Source of the DNA: Novimethylophilus sp036504375
GTDB taxonomy: Bacteria; Pseudomonadota; Gammaproteobacteria; Burkholderiales; Methylophilaceae
Direction: 5' to 3'
NCBI RefSeq assembly: GCF_036504375.1
Contig: NZ_DASXVH010000030.1
Span: 1 to 43,017 of the forward strand
Length of the DNA stretch: 43,017 nt
Both the position numbers and the translations under genes were made by a program. Shown here in pieces: positions 8,100 to 16,968 of this stretch. Position 1 is the stretch's first letter; each line of letters begins with the position of its first letter. The notes under the pieces were generated by a model. That model saw nothing but the letters and a program-made list of their open reading frames with translations. It was not told where the DNA came from and searched no databases.

Positions 8100-9259
8100 T
8101 GTACATGGTCACCCGCAAAGAGCGCATTACCGCGGCGACCTACGACCAGGGGCTGCTGTGGGCGGTGCTGCTGCTGTTGGGCTTCGGGCTGGTGATGGTG
8201 TATTCCGCCTCCATCGCGCTGGCCGAGGCCGACAAGATGACCGGCCACCAGACCACTTATTATCTGGTGCGCCATGCGATCTATCTCGTCATCGGCGGCC
8301 TGGCGGCGATCGTCGCCTTCCAGCTGCCGACCAAGCTCTGGCAACAGCTTGCGCCCTACCTGTTCCTGCTGGGGCTGGCGTTGTTGATTCTGGTGCTGAT
8401 CCCGGGCGTGGGGCGCGAGGTCAACGGCAGCCGGCGCTGGATACCGCTGGTAGTGGCGACGCTGCAGCCCTCCGAGTTCATGAAGCTGTTCGCCGCGATG
8501 TATGTCGCGGATTACACCATACGCAAGGCGGCGCTGATGTCCAGCTTCACCAAGGGCTTTCTGCCGATGCTGGGGGTGATGCTGCTGGTGGGCGGCCTGC
8601 TGCTGAGAGAACCCGACTTCGGCGCGTTCGCGGTAATCGCCTCGGTGGCTGTCTCCATCCTGTGGCTGGGCGGTATCAACGTGCGCATATTCATCGGCCT
8701 GTTGGGCATGCTGGTGGTCGGTTTCATCTTCCTGATCTGGAGTTCGCCGTATCGGCTGCAACGCATCACCGGCTTCATGGACCCGTGGGCCGACCCGTTC
8801 GGCAAGGGCTACCAGCTGTCGCACGCGCTGATCGCCTTCGGCCGCGGCGAATGGTTCGGCGTGGGCCTGGGCGCCAGCGTCGAAAAATTGCTCTACCTGC
8901 CGGAAGCGCATACCGACTTCCTGCTGGCGGTGATCGCCGAAGAGCTGGGTTTCGTCGGCGTGCTGGCGGTGGTGATGCTGTTCGCCTGGATCGTGATGCG
9001 CGCGTTCGGCATCGCCAAGGAGGCCATCCTCAACGAACGGCACTTCTCCGCGCTGCTGGCGCAGGGCATAGGCGTGTGGCTGGGGGTGCAGGCGACCATC
9101 AACATGGGCGTCAACATGGGCATCCTGCCGACCAAAGGTCTCACCCTGCCGCTGCTGTCGTTCGGCGGCAGCGGCATCGTCGCCAACTGCGTTGCGCTGG
9201 CGGTACTGATGCGGATTGATTGGGAAAACCGCCGACTCGCCAAGGGGATGCCGGCATGA
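8099..9259 (+). CDS. ftsW: peptidoglycan glycosyltransferase FtsW
   Basis: This 386-residue SEDS-family membrane protein polymerises septal glycan from lipid II together with FtsI. About ten hydrophobic helices are visible. SEDS landmarks include REVNGSRRWI, LQPSEFMKL, REPDFGAF, PEAHTDFLLAVIAEELGF and the C-terminal LPLLSFGGSG. The start ATG at 8099 shares its A with the murD stop (TGATG), and a second in-frame ATG lies two codons on. The stop at 9257-9259 sits in an ATGA that opens a third intercalated segment before murG. Confidence 0.96.
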   Translation: MYMVTRKERITAATYDQGLLWAVLLLLGFGLVMVYSASIALAEADKMTGHQTTYYLVRHAIYLVIGGLAAIVAFQLPTKLWQQLAPYLFLLGLALLILVLIPGVGREVNGSRRWIPLVVATLQPSEFMKLFAAMYVADYTIRKAALMSSFTKGFLPMLGVMLLVGGLLLREPDFGAFAVIASVAVSILWLGGINVRIFIGLLGMLVVGFIFLIWSSPYRLQRITGFMDPWADPFGKGYQLSHALIAFGRGEWFGVGLGASVEKLLYLPEAHTDFLLAVIAEELGFVGVLAVVMLFAWIVMRAFGIAKEAILNERHFSALLAQGIGVWLGVQATINMGVNMGILPTKGLTLPLLSFGGSGIVANCVALAVLMRIDWENRRLAKGMPA

Positions 9260-9396
9260 GAGCAGTCATGTTGCAACCGCACTTTGCCAGGAACGATATG
9301 TCGGCGGTTTCGGTGCAGGCTAACTTGCGCCAGCAAGTTAAGTCCCGAAGGGACGGCCATAGCCAGAATCCTCTTATTGAGGGAATGCCCGCATGA
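9256..9396 (+). other. intercalated segment C with 46-codon ATGA-coupled mini-ORF and two hairpins
   Basis: Between ftsW and murG, genes that usually overlap, lies a segment whose 46-codon frame begins in the ATGA of the ftsW stop and ends in the ATGA of the murG start. It is not visibly similar to copies A and B. It holds two adjacent perfect inverted repeats: TAACTTGC-GCCA-GCAAGTTA at 9321-9340 and GTCCC-GAA-GGGAC at 9342-9354. The ftsW end, 9243-9260, recurs at 9380-9397 with 16 of 18 bases identical. The peptide matches nothing I know. Insertion of a structured element with duplication of the junction explains the layout. Confidence 0.55.
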
Positions 9397-10460
9397 GCAC
9401 TTTGATGGTCATGGCGGGCGGCACCGGCGGCCACGTCTATCCGGCGATGGCGGTGGCGGATGCGCTGCGGCAGAAGGGCTGGAATATCGTCTGGCTGGCG
9501 ACCGAGGGCGGCATGGAAAACCGGTTGATCGCGGACAAAGGCTATGCCGTGGCGACGATCCGGATGCGCGGCGTGCGCGGCAACGGCTGGCTACGCTGGC
9601 TGGCGCTGCCGCTGAAGCTGGCACTGGCATGCAGGCAGAGCCTGGCGGCGCTCAGGGCACACCAACCCGACGTGGTGCTGGGCATGGGTGGCTTCGCTGC
9701 GTTTCCGGGCGGGTTGATGGCCAGGCTCACGCGCCGTCCGCTGGTGATCCATGAGCAGAATTCCGTCGTCGGGCTGACCAACCGCGCTTTGTCCAAATTC
9801 GCCGACAGGGTGCTGGCGGCCTTTCCCGCTGCGTTCGGCGCGCGCGCCGAACTGGTCGGCAATCCGGTGCGGGCGGATATCGCCGCGATCGAGGCGCCGC
9901 AACAGCGCTTCGCCGGGCGTAGCGGGCCGCTGCGCCTGTTGGTGGTTGGCGGCAGCCTGGGCGCCCAGGCATTGAACGACATCGTGCCGCAGGCGCTGGC
10001 GTTGCTGCCGCAAAAACTGCGGCCGCGAGTGATCCACCAGGCCGGCGTCAAACATCTCGACACCCTGATGCATAACTATCAACAGGCCGGCGTCGAGGCC
10101 GAAACGCGCACCTTCATCCAGGACATGGCAGACATGTACGCCTGGTGCGACCTGGCGATATGTCGCGCGGGGGCGTTGACCGTCGCCGAACTGGCGGCGG
10201 CAGGCGTGCCCAGCGTGCTGGTGCCGTTTCCGCACGCGGTGGACGACCATCAGACCGGCAATGCGCGCTATCTCGCCGACAACGGCGCGGCCATCCTGAT
10301 CCAGCAGCGCGGCCTGAGTCCGCAGCAGCTGGCGCACCTCTTGGGCAATATCACCAGGGACAAGCTGCTGGAGATGGCCGTCAAGGCGCGCGCGCTCGGC
10401 AAGCCCCGCGCGACCGAACAAGTGGCGGGTATCTGCGAGGAATTGGCCCATGCGGCATAA
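9393..10460 (+). CDS. murG: UDP-GlcNAc:lipid I GlcNAc-transferase MurG
   Basis: The 355-residue GT28-family enzyme converts lipid I to lipid II at the cytoplasmic face of the inner membrane. The N-terminal GGTGGH loop is at residues 9-14, followed by GMGGFAAFPGG and HEQNSVVGLTNR. The C-terminal UDP-GlcNAc-binding half has GGSLGAQALND, CRAGALTVAEL and PFPHAVDDHQTGNA. The start ATG overlaps the stop of segment C. The end overlaps murC by 11 bp. Confidence 0.97.
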   Translation: MSTLMVMAGGTGGHVYPAMAVADALRQKGWNIVWLATEGGMENRLIADKGYAVATIRMRGVRGNGWLRWLALPLKLALACRQSLAALRAHQPDVVLGMGGFAAFPGGLMARLTRRPLVIHEQNSVVGLTNRALSKFADRVLAAFPAAFGARAELVGNPVRADIAAIEAPQQRFAGRSGPLRLLVVGGSLGAQALNDIVPQALALLPQKLRPRVIHQAGVKHLDTLMHNYQQAGVEAETRTFIQDMADMYAWCDLAICRAGALTVAELAAAGVPSVLVPFPHAVDDHQTGNARYLADNGAAILIQQRGLSPQQLAHLLGNITRDKLLEMAVKARALGKPRATEQVAGICEELAHAA

Positions 10461-11853
10461 AGTCAAAAACATCCATTTCGTCGGCATCGGCGGCGCCGGC
10501 ATGAGCGGCATCGCCGAGGTGCTGCTGAACTTGGGCTTCTCGGTCAGCGGCTCCGATCTGGCGGATAATGCCACCACGCAGCGACTGCAGAGCCTGGGCA
10601 TCAAGGTGCACCAGGGGCACGCTGCGGACAACCTGGTCGATGCCGACGTGGTAGTGGTGTCGACGGCGGTCAACGAGGCCAACCCGGAAGTCGCTGCGGC
10701 ACGCGCGAAGAATATCCCGGTGATCCCGCGCGCGATGATGCTGGCGGAACTGATGCGCTTCCGCCAGGGCATCGCGGTGGCAGGAACGCACGGCAAAACC
10801 ACCACCACCAGTCTGGTCGCCAGCATTCTGGCGGAGGCCGGCATGGATCCGACCTTCGTCATCGGCGGCAAGCTGCTGGCCGCGGGCAGCCATGCCTGGC
10901 TGGGTAGCGGCGAATTCATCGTGGCCGAGGCGGACGAGTCCGACGCCTCCTTCCTGCATCTGTCGCCGGTGATCTCCATCGTCACCAACATCGACGCCGA
11001 TCACATGGACACCTACGGCCACGACTTCGGCCGGCTGAAGAGCGCTTTCGTCGAGTTTCTGCAGCGGCTGCCGTTCTACGGCATGGCGGTGCTGTGCGTA
11101 GATGATGCCAACGTGCGCGAGATCATTCCGCGCATCGGCAAGCCGGTGATGCCTTACGGGTTTTCCGAGGATGCCCGCATCCGCGCCGTCAACGTGCGCG
11201 CCGACGGCGCGCGCATGCTGTTCACGGTGCAGCGCATCAACGGCGTCACCACGGAATTCGACGTCGTGCTCAACCTCACCGGCACGCACAACGTGCTCAA
11301 TGCGCTGGCGGCGATCGCGGTGGCGAGCGAACTCAACGTCGCGGACGACGCCATCGTGCGCGCGCTGGCCAAATTCGAGGGCGTAGGCCGCCGCTTCCAG
11401 AGTTACGGCGAGGTGGCCGCGGTTAGCGGCGGCCAATTCACGCTGATCGACGATTACGGCCACCACCCGGCGGAAATGCAGGCGGTGATCAATGCCGCGC
11501 GCGGCGCTTTCCTCGATAGAAGGCTGGTGCTGGCGTTCCAGCCGCACCGCTATACCAGAACGCGGGATTGCTTCGAGGATTTCGTCAAGGTGCTATCGGG
11601 CGCCGATGCGGTGCTGCTGACCGAAATCTATCCGGCCGGCGAAGCGCCCATCGTCGCCGCCGACGGACGCAGCCTGGTGCGCGCGATCCGCGTCGCCGGC
11701 AAGGTGGAGCCGGTGTTCGTCGAAAGCCCGCTCGACCTGCCGCAGGCGATTCTGGATATGGCGCAAGGCGATGACGTGGTGATCGTGATGGGCGCTGGTT
11801 CGATCGGCCAGGTTGCGGCCAAAACTAGGGAACTGGCGGGAGGGGCGGCATGA
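10450..11853 (+). CDS. murC: UDP-N-acetylmuramate--L-alanine ligase MurC
   Basis: This 467-residue Mur ligase attaches L-alanine to UDP-MurNAc, the first step of stem-peptide assembly. The N-terminal Rossmann segment reads HFVGIGGAGMSGIAEVL. The ATP loop GTHGKT is at residues 112-117. ADESDASFLHL, NIDADHMDTYG and DDYGHHPAEM follow, as in the family. It starts inside the last codons of murG and ends in an ATGATG overlapping murB. Confidence 0.97.
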   Translation: MRHKVKNIHFVGIGGAGMSGIAEVLLNLGFSVSGSDLADNATTQRLQSLGIKVHQGHAADNLVDADVVVVSTAVNEANPEVAAARAKNIPVIPRAMMLAELMRFRQGIAVAGTHGKTTTTSLVASILAEAGMDPTFVIGGKLLAAGSHAWLGSGEFIVAEADESDASFLHLSPVISIVTNIDADHMDTYGHDFGRLKSAFVEFLQRLPFYGMAVLCVDDANVREIIPRIGKPVMPYGFSEDARIRAVNVRADGARMLFTVQRINGVTTEFDVVLNLTGTHNVLNALAAIAVASELNVADDAIVRALAKFEGVGRRFQSYGEVAAVSGGQFTLIDDYGHHPAEMQAVINAARGAFLDRRLVLAFQPHRYTRTRDCFEDFVKVLSGADAVLLTEIYPAGEAPIVAADGRSLVRAIRVAGKVEPVFVESPLDLPQAILDMAQGDDVVIVMGAGSIGQVAAKTRELAGGAA

Positions 11854-12743
11854 TGGCGCAGCGCCAGGCAACCCGTGGCACGCTGCTGCTGGACGAGCCG
11901 ATGAGCCGCCATACCAGTTGGCGCGTCGGCGGCAAGGCTGACTGCCTGTATATGCCGGGAGGCTGGGAAGACCTGTCGGCGTTTTTGAAACAGTTGCCGC
12001 ACGGCGAGCCGGTGCATTTCGTGGGCTTAGGTTCCAACCTGCTGGTGCGCGATGGCGGCGTGCGCGGTACGGTGGTGCTGCTGCATGGCGGTGCGCTGGA
12101 CGCATTGAAAATGGACCAGGGCCGGGTTTATGCCGAGGCCGGCGTCACCTGCGCCAAGCTGGCCCGCTTCGCTGCGCGCCAGCATCTGCACGGCGCGGAG
12201 TTCCTGGCCGGCATTCCCGGCACCGTCGGCGGCGCACTGGCGATGAATGCCGGCTGCCACGGCTCTGAGACCTGGGACGTGGTGCACAAGGCGCTGACGA
12301 TGGACCGCCACGGCACCGTGCATGAACGCAGCCAGGTCGACCTGGAAATCGGCTACCGCCATGTCGGCCTGCCGGGCGAAGAATGGTTCGTCGCCGCGTG
12401 GTTCGACCTGCCTGTGGGCGAAGCCGGCGAGGCGGAGCAGAAGATCAAGAAACTGCTGGCGAAACGCCTGGAAACCCAGCCGCTCAACATGCCCAATGCC
12501 GGCTCGGTATTCCGCAACCCGGAAGGCGGCTTTGCCGCGCGACTGATCGAAAACTGCAAGCTGAAAGGCGTTCGCATCGGCGGTGCCCAGGTGTCGGAAA
12601 AACACGCCAATTTCATCGTCAATACCGGCGAAGCCACTGCGGCGGATATCGAACGGCTGATTTCCCATGTACGGGACACGGTGCTGCGCGAGCGGGGCGT
12701 GGAGTTGCAGCGCGAAGTGCGGATTATTGGAGAGACGCTGTGA
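11850..12743 (+). CDS. murB: UDP-N-acetylenolpyruvoylglucosamine reductase MurB
   Basis: The 297-residue FAD enzyme reduces UDP-GlcNAc-enolpyruvate to UDP-MurNAc with NADPH. HTSWRVGGKAD, GLGSNLLVRDGGVRG and GIPGTVGGALAMNAG form the FAD-binding region. NAGSVFRNP carries the catalytic serine. The length is that of the shorter MurB type rather than the ~340-residue E. coli form. Two tandem ATGs at 11850 and 11853 are possible; the first overlaps the murC stop. The end overlaps the GTG start of ddl. Confidence 0.95.
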   Translation: MMAQRQATRGTLLLDEPMSRHTSWRVGGKADCLYMPGGWEDLSAFLKQLPHGEPVHFVGLGSNLLVRDGGVRGTVVLLHGGALDALKMDQGRVYAEAGVTCAKLARFAARQHLHGAEFLAGIPGTVGGALAMNAGCHGSETWDVVHKALTMDRHGTVHERSQVDLEIGYRHVGLPGEEWFVAAWFDLPVGEAGEAEQKIKKLLAKRLETQPLNMPNAGSVFRNPEGGFAARLIENCKLKGVRIGGAQVSEKHANFIVNTGEATAADIERLISHVRDTVLRERGVELQREVRIIGETL

Positions 12744-13648
12744 GCAGCAATTTCGGAAAAGTCGCGGTGCTGTTGGGCGGCCGTTCGGCGGAGCGCGAGG
12801 TGTCGCTCAACAGCGGCAATGCGGTGCTGGCGGCGCTGAAGCGCGGCGGCGTGGATGCCTATGCCTTTGACCCGGCCGCACGGCCGCTGCATGAACTGGA
12901 AGGTTTCGATCGTGCGTTCATCGCGCTGCATGGGCGCTATGGCGAAGACGGCACTATTCAGGGCGCGCTGGAGCTGATGGGCATTCCCTACACCGGCAGC
13001 GGTGTCATGGCCTCTGCGATGGGCATGGATAAATGGCGCACCAAGCTGGTGTGGCAGGCGGCCGGCATTGCAACCCCGGCGTTCGAGCTGGTGGATGGTG
13101 CCAGCGACTTTGCCGCGATCGAAGCCCGTCTCGGCCTGCCGTTGTTCGTCAAGCCGGCCAACGAGGGCTCCAGCATCGGCATCAGCAAGGTGAAGGCGGC
13201 GGGCGGGCTGCGCGCGGCTTTTTACGAAGCCACCAAGTACGATGCGCTGGTGATCGCCGAAAGCTTTATCGGCGGCGGCGAATATACCGTAGGCATCCTG
13301 GGCGATCAGGCGCTGCCGGTGATCCGCATCGTGCCGGCCAACGAGTTCTACGACTTTGATGCCAAATACCTGCGCGACGATACCCAGTACCTGTGCCCGT
13401 GCGGCTTGGCCCCCGAGGTGGAGGCGCGCATCCGTGACCAGGCATTGCAGGCCTTCCGCGTATTGGGCGGCCGGGGCTGGGGGCGGGTGGATTTTCTGAT
13501 GGACGAAGCCGGGAAGCATTATTTCCTCGAGGCCAACATGTCGCCCGGCATGACCGACCACAGCCTGGTGCCGATGGGCGCGCGCGCCGCCGGCATCGAC
13601 TTTGACCAGCTGGTGCTGCGCATACTGGAGCTCGCGCATGTGGGATAA
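12740..13648 (+). CDS. ddl: D-alanine--D-alanine ligase
   Basis: This 302-residue ATP-grasp enzyme makes the D-Ala-D-Ala used by MurF. The N terminus shows VAVLLGGRSAEREVSLNSG; ALHGRYGEDG, KPANEGSSIGISK, GRGWGRVDFLMD and EANMSPGMTDHSLVP follow, the last containing the metal-binding E-x-N. The start is GTG at 12740 in a GTGA overlap with murB; the frame is open upstream, but this start gives the standard Ddl N terminus. It overlaps ftsQ by 11 bp. Confidence 0.95.
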   Translation: MSSNFGKVAVLLGGRSAEREVSLNSGNAVLAALKRGGVDAYAFDPAARPLHELEGFDRAFIALHGRYGEDGTIQGALELMGIPYTGSGVMASAMGMDKWRTKLVWQAAGIATPAFELVDGASDFAAIEARLGLPLFVKPANEGSSIGISKVKAAGGLRAAFYEATKYDALVIAESFIGGGEYTVGILGDQALPVIRIVPANEFYDFDAKYLRDDTQYLCPCGLAPEVEARIRDQALQAFRVLGGRGWGRVDFLMDEAGKHYFLEANMSPGMTDHSLVPMGARAAGIDFDQLVLRILELAHVG

Positions 13649-14363
13649 ACCCGCCGCGATGTTGTGGATCGCCAACCTGCTGTACTCGCTGGCAGCGGTG
13701 CTGCTGCTGTACGGCGTGTTGTTCGTGGTGATCCATCTGCCGATCTTTCCGCTGCGCGAGGTGAAGGTGGGCGGCGAGCTCTCCCATGTCACGCGCGAGC
13801 AGCTGAAGCTGATCGTCGATCGGCATTTGCAGGGCAACTTCTTCACGCTGGATCTGGTGAAGACGCGCGACGCTTTCCAGAAGCTGCCCTGGGTGCGCAA
13901 CGTCAGCGTCCGCCGGCGCTGGCCGGACAGGCTGGAGGTGCAGATCGAGGAGCACAGGGAACTGGCGCGCTGGGGCAACATCGCGCTGGTGAATACCTAC
14001 GGCGAGCTGTTCCATGCGGCATCGGACAAGGATTTGCCGGTGTTCTATGGCCCCGGCGACGGCGTCAGGGAAGTGGCGGAGCACTACCAGCTGTACGGCC
14101 GGCTGCTGCAGCCCACCGGATTGAAAGTAACCCAGCTGGCGCTTTCGCCGCGGCGCGCATGGCAGATCGGCACCAATAGCGGCATGGTGGTCGAGCTGGG
14201 CCGGGAGCAGGTGGAAAGCCGACTGCAAAAGTTCGTGGAGGCGTATGACCATACGCTGGGAATGCTCAACGTGCAGGTGCGCTATGCCGATCTGCGCTAT
14301 CCCAACGGTTTCGCGGTGCGCAGGCCGCAAATGCAGGTGACGGACGCCAGGAAGGTGTCCTGA
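13638..14363 (+). CDS. ftsQ: cell division protein FtsQ
   Basis: The 241-residue bitopic division protein has a short cytoplasmic N terminus and one hydrophobic helix at about residues 8-32. Its periplasmic part begins with a POTRA-like domain (FPLREVKVGGELSHVT, LPWVRNVSVRRRWPDRLEVQIEEH) followed by the FtsQ beta domain (about 110-235). FtsQ recruits FtsL and FtsB to the septum. The ATG at 13638 is chosen because it places the anchor helix near the N terminus and overlaps ddl by 11 bp, like the other junctions here. Confidence 0.93.
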   Translation: MWDKPAAMLWIANLLYSLAAVLLLYGVLFVVIHLPIFPLREVKVGGELSHVTREQLKLIVDRHLQGNFFTLDLVKTRDAFQKLPWVRNVSVRRRWPDRLEVQIEEHRELARWGNIALVNTYGELFHAASDKDLPVFYGPGDGVREVAEHYQLYGRLLQPTGLKVTQLALSPRRAWQIGTNSGMVVELGREQVESRLQKFVEAYDHTLGMLNVQVRYADLRYPNGFAVRRPQMQVTDARKVS

Positions 14364-14375
14364 TTGGAGAGGGTA

Positions 14376-15611
14376 ATGAAGGGCAGAGAACAGAAAAGTC
14401 TCATCGTCGGTCTGGATATCGGCACATCGAAAATCGTCGCCATCGTCGGCGAGATGCAGCCGGAGGGCGACATCAAGATCATCGGCCTGGGCCAGCATCC
14501 GTCGCGCGGCCTCAAACGCGGCGTGGTGGTCAACATCGACTCCACCGTGGCCTCGATCCAGCGCGCGCTGGAGGAGGCCGAACTGATGGCCGACTGCAAG
14601 ATCGCTTCGGTGTATACCGGCATTGCCGGCAGCCATATCAAAAGCATCAACTCGCACGGCGTGGTGAAGATCAAGGACGGCGAAGTGATTCAGATGGACG
14701 TCGACCGCGTGATCGAGATGGCGCAGGCGGTGAGCCTGCCCAACGATCAGCAGATCCTGCACATCCTCACCCAGGAATTCATCATCGACGGCCAGGAGGA
14801 CGTGCGCGAGCCGCTGGGCATGAGTGGCATGAAACTGGAGGTGAAGGTGCACATTGTCACCGGCGCGGTGGCGGCGGCGCAGAACATCGTCAAATGCGTC
14901 AAGCGCTGCGGCCTGGAGGTCAACGACCTGGTGCTGCAGCCGCTGGCGTCCAGCATGGCGGTGCTGACCGAGGACGAGAAAGAGTTGGGCGTATGCCTGG
15001 TGGACATCGGCGGCGGCACTACTGATATAGCTGTGTTCAAGCAGGGCGCGATCCGCCATACCGGCGTGATTTCGATCGCCGGCGACCAGATCACCAACGA
15101 CATCGCGGTGGCGTTCCGCACGCCGACGCAGTACGCGGAGGAAATCAAGATCGCCCACGGCTGCGCATTGCAACAATTGGCCGATCCGCGCGAAATCGTC
15201 GAAGTGCCGGGCGTCGATGGGCGCGAGCCGCGCCAGCTGTCGCATCAGACCTTGGTGGAGGTAATCGAGGCGCGCGTCGAGGAAATCTACACCATGGTAC
15301 AGGCCGAGCTGCGCCGCAGCGGATTTGAAGAAATGATCGCATCCGGCGTCGTCATCACCGGCGGCAGCAGCAGCATGCGCGGCATGGTGGAACTGGGCGA
15401 GGAAATCCTGCACATGCCGGTCAGGCTTGGCTTGCCGGGCAAGGTGGGCGGATTGACGGAAGTGGTCAGTAATCCGCGCTTCTCGACCGGCGTCGGGTTG
15501 GTGTTGATGGGCAAGCAGCAGCTTGAGCGCCATTTGCAGGTGCAGATGGAAACGAATTCATTCGAGCGGGTGTGGGAAAAGATGAAGCGGTGGTTTCAGG
15601 GAAACTTTTAG
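14376..15611 (+). CDS. ftsA: cell division protein FtsA
   Basis: The 411-residue actin-like ATPase tethers FtsZ to the membrane and signals to the divisome. LIVGLDIGTSKIVAIVGE is the phosphate-1 motif. VCLVDIGGGTTDIAVF is the phosphate-2 motif and GVVITGGSSSMRGMVEL the adenosine motif. The C terminus (ERVWEKMKRWFQGNF) is the expected amphipathic membrane-targeting helix. The start ATG at 14376 is preceded by GGAGAGGG; a TTG four codons upstream is less likely. It is followed by a 163-bp gap before ftsZ, the largest non-coding gap in the cluster. Confidence 0.96.
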   Translation: MKGREQKSLIVGLDIGTSKIVAIVGEMQPEGDIKIIGLGQHPSRGLKRGVVVNIDSTVASIQRALEEAELMADCKIASVYTGIAGSHIKSINSHGVVKIKDGEVIQMDVDRVIEMAQAVSLPNDQQILHILTQEFIIDGQEDVREPLGMSGMKLEVKVHIVTGAVAAAQNIVKCVKRCGLEVNDLVLQPLASSMAVLTEDEKELGVCLVDIGGGTTDIAVFKQGAIRHTGVISIAGDQITNDIAVAFRTPTQYAEEIKIAHGCALQQLADPREIVEVPGVDGREPRQLSHQTLVEVIEARVEEIYTMVQAELRRSGFEEMIASGVVITGGSSSMRGMVELGEEILHMPVRLGLPGKVGGLTEVVSNPRFSTGVGLVLMGKQQLERHLQVQMETNSFERVWEKMKRWFQGNF

Positions 15612-15774
15612 TTTTTTGGCGGTGGTTTGGCTACGACATAACCTGTTTCACAGGGGAGTCTACGCCGCAACGAGCCGCGATGCGGCGCGTTGTCAGGGCA
15701 ATTTTAAAGAAGTCGGTTTTTAGCGGCAAAACGGGTTTTTGTTTTATTTGGGCAGATTAAGAGGAGGAATTAAG
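15612..15774 (+). promoter_or_regulatory. ftsA-ftsZ intergenic region with strong hairpin
   Basis: This 163-bp gap contains an imperfect inverted repeat at 15668-15692 (CAACG-A-GCCGC-GAT-GCGGC-G-CGTTG, a single A/G mismatch) followed about 12 bases later by an ATTTTAAA stretch. It could act as a partial terminator or RNA-processing signal that sets ftsZ expression apart from the rest of the cluster. A near-consensus Shine-Dalgarno sequence, GAGGAGGAATT, lies just before the ftsZ ATG. No convincing promoter pair was identified by eye. Confidence 0.45.
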
Positions 15775-16968
15775 ATGTCATTCGATTTTGAAATCGTGGA
15801 TAGGCCGGCCGACAAGGCGGTGATCAAGGTCATGGGCGTGGGCGGCTGCGGCGGCAACGCGGTCGAGCACATGATCGATATGGGCGTGTCCGGCGTGGAG
15901 TTCATCAGCGCCAATACCGATATGGGCGCGCTCAAACGCAGCCGTTCCGAGCTGCAGCTGCAGCTCGGCGCGGGGCTCACGCGCGGCCTGGGCGCGGGCG
16001 GCAAGCCGGACGTGGGGCGCGAGGCGGCGCTGGAGGACCGCGACCGCATCGCCGAAATCATCGAGGGCGCAGACATGCTGTTCATCGCTGCCGGCATGGG
16101 CGGCGGCACCGGCACCGGCGCCGCGCCGGTGGTGGCGGAAGTGGCCAAGGAACTCGGCATTCTGACCGTGGCGGTGGTCACCAAGCCGTTCTCCTTCGAG
16201 AACAACCGCAAATTGCTGGCCGACGACGGCATCGCGATGCTGACCAAGCATGTCGATTCGCTGCTGATTGTCCCGAACGAGCGCCTGATGCAGGTGCTGG
16301 GCGGCCGCGTGACGCTGAAGGAAGCCTATCGCGCCGCCAACGGCGTGCTGCACAGCGCGGTGTCCGGCATCGCCGAGATCATCAATGGTTACGGCCAGGT
16401 CAACGTCGACTTTGCCGACGTGCGCACCGTGATGGGCGAGAATGGCATGGCGATGATGGGCTCGGCGGTTGCCAGCGGCGAAAACCGCGCCCGCATCGCC
16501 GCGGAGCAGGCAGTCAACAGCCCGTTCCTGGAGAACGTCAACCTCAAGGGCGCGCGCGGCGTTCTGGTCAATATCTCGGCCAGCGAAGACAGCTTCATGA
16601 TGGACGAATTCTATGAAGTGATGAATACCATCAAGGAGTTCACCGCGGACGATGCTTCGGTGTATTTCGGCAACGTGTTCGACAATGCGCTGGGCGACGA
16701 TTTGCGCATCACGCTGGTAGCCACCGGCCTCAACAGTTCGGCTTCGCAGAAGGCACGTCCGACGCTGGCGGTCAACAACGGCTGGGCAAATGCCGTGGGC
16801 CGTACCGGTACGCACGATGAGCCTATCGTGTTCGGCGGCGACAGCGCGGCGGGCGAAGTGACGCCGGCGGTGATGGTCAGCAATCGCCGCGCGCAGGCCG
16901 ACATGATGCGTGGTTCCGGTATAGACGAGACGGATATCCCAGCTTTCCTGCGCAAGCAGGCCGACTAG
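15775..16968 (+). CDS. ftsZ: cell division protein FtsZ
   Basis: This 397-residue tubulin-like GTPase polymerises into the Z ring. The nucleotide-binding region starts VMGVGGCGGNAVEHMI. The tubulin signature GGGTGTG is at residues 109-115, and NVDFADVRTVMGENG is the T7 synergy loop region. The C-terminal end (TDIPAFLRKQAD) is the conserved peptide that binds FtsA. The ATG at 15775 follows a strong ribosome-binding site; an upstream in-frame TTG is not needed. Downstream comes a terminator-like hairpin. Confidence 0.98.
   Translation: MSFDFEIVDRPADKAVIKVMGVGGCGGNAVEHMIDMGVSGVEFISANTDMGALKRSRSELQLQLGAGLTRGLGAGGKPDVGREAALEDRDRIAEIIEGADMLFIAAGMGGGTGTGAAPVVAEVAKELGILTVAVVTKPFSFENNRKLLADDGIAMLTKHVDSLLIVPNERLMQVLGGRVTLKEAYRAANGVLHSAVSGIAEIINGYGQVNVDFADVRTVMGENGMAMMGSAVASGENRARIAAEQAVNSPFLENVNLKGARGVLVNISASEDSFMMDEFYEVMNTIKEFTADDASVYFGNVFDNALGDDLRITLVATGLNSSASQKARPTLAVNNGWANAVGRTGTHDEPIVFGGDSAAGEVTPAVMVSNRRAQADMMRGSGIDETDIPAFLRKQAD

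Noticed and set aside
13266..15533. Very long open frame on the minus strand opposite ddl, ftsQ and ftsA
   Set aside because: Its translation is His/Arg/Ala/Gln-rich with no domain, and it lies exactly antisense to three intact, well-recognised genes; this is a GC-codon-bias shadow.
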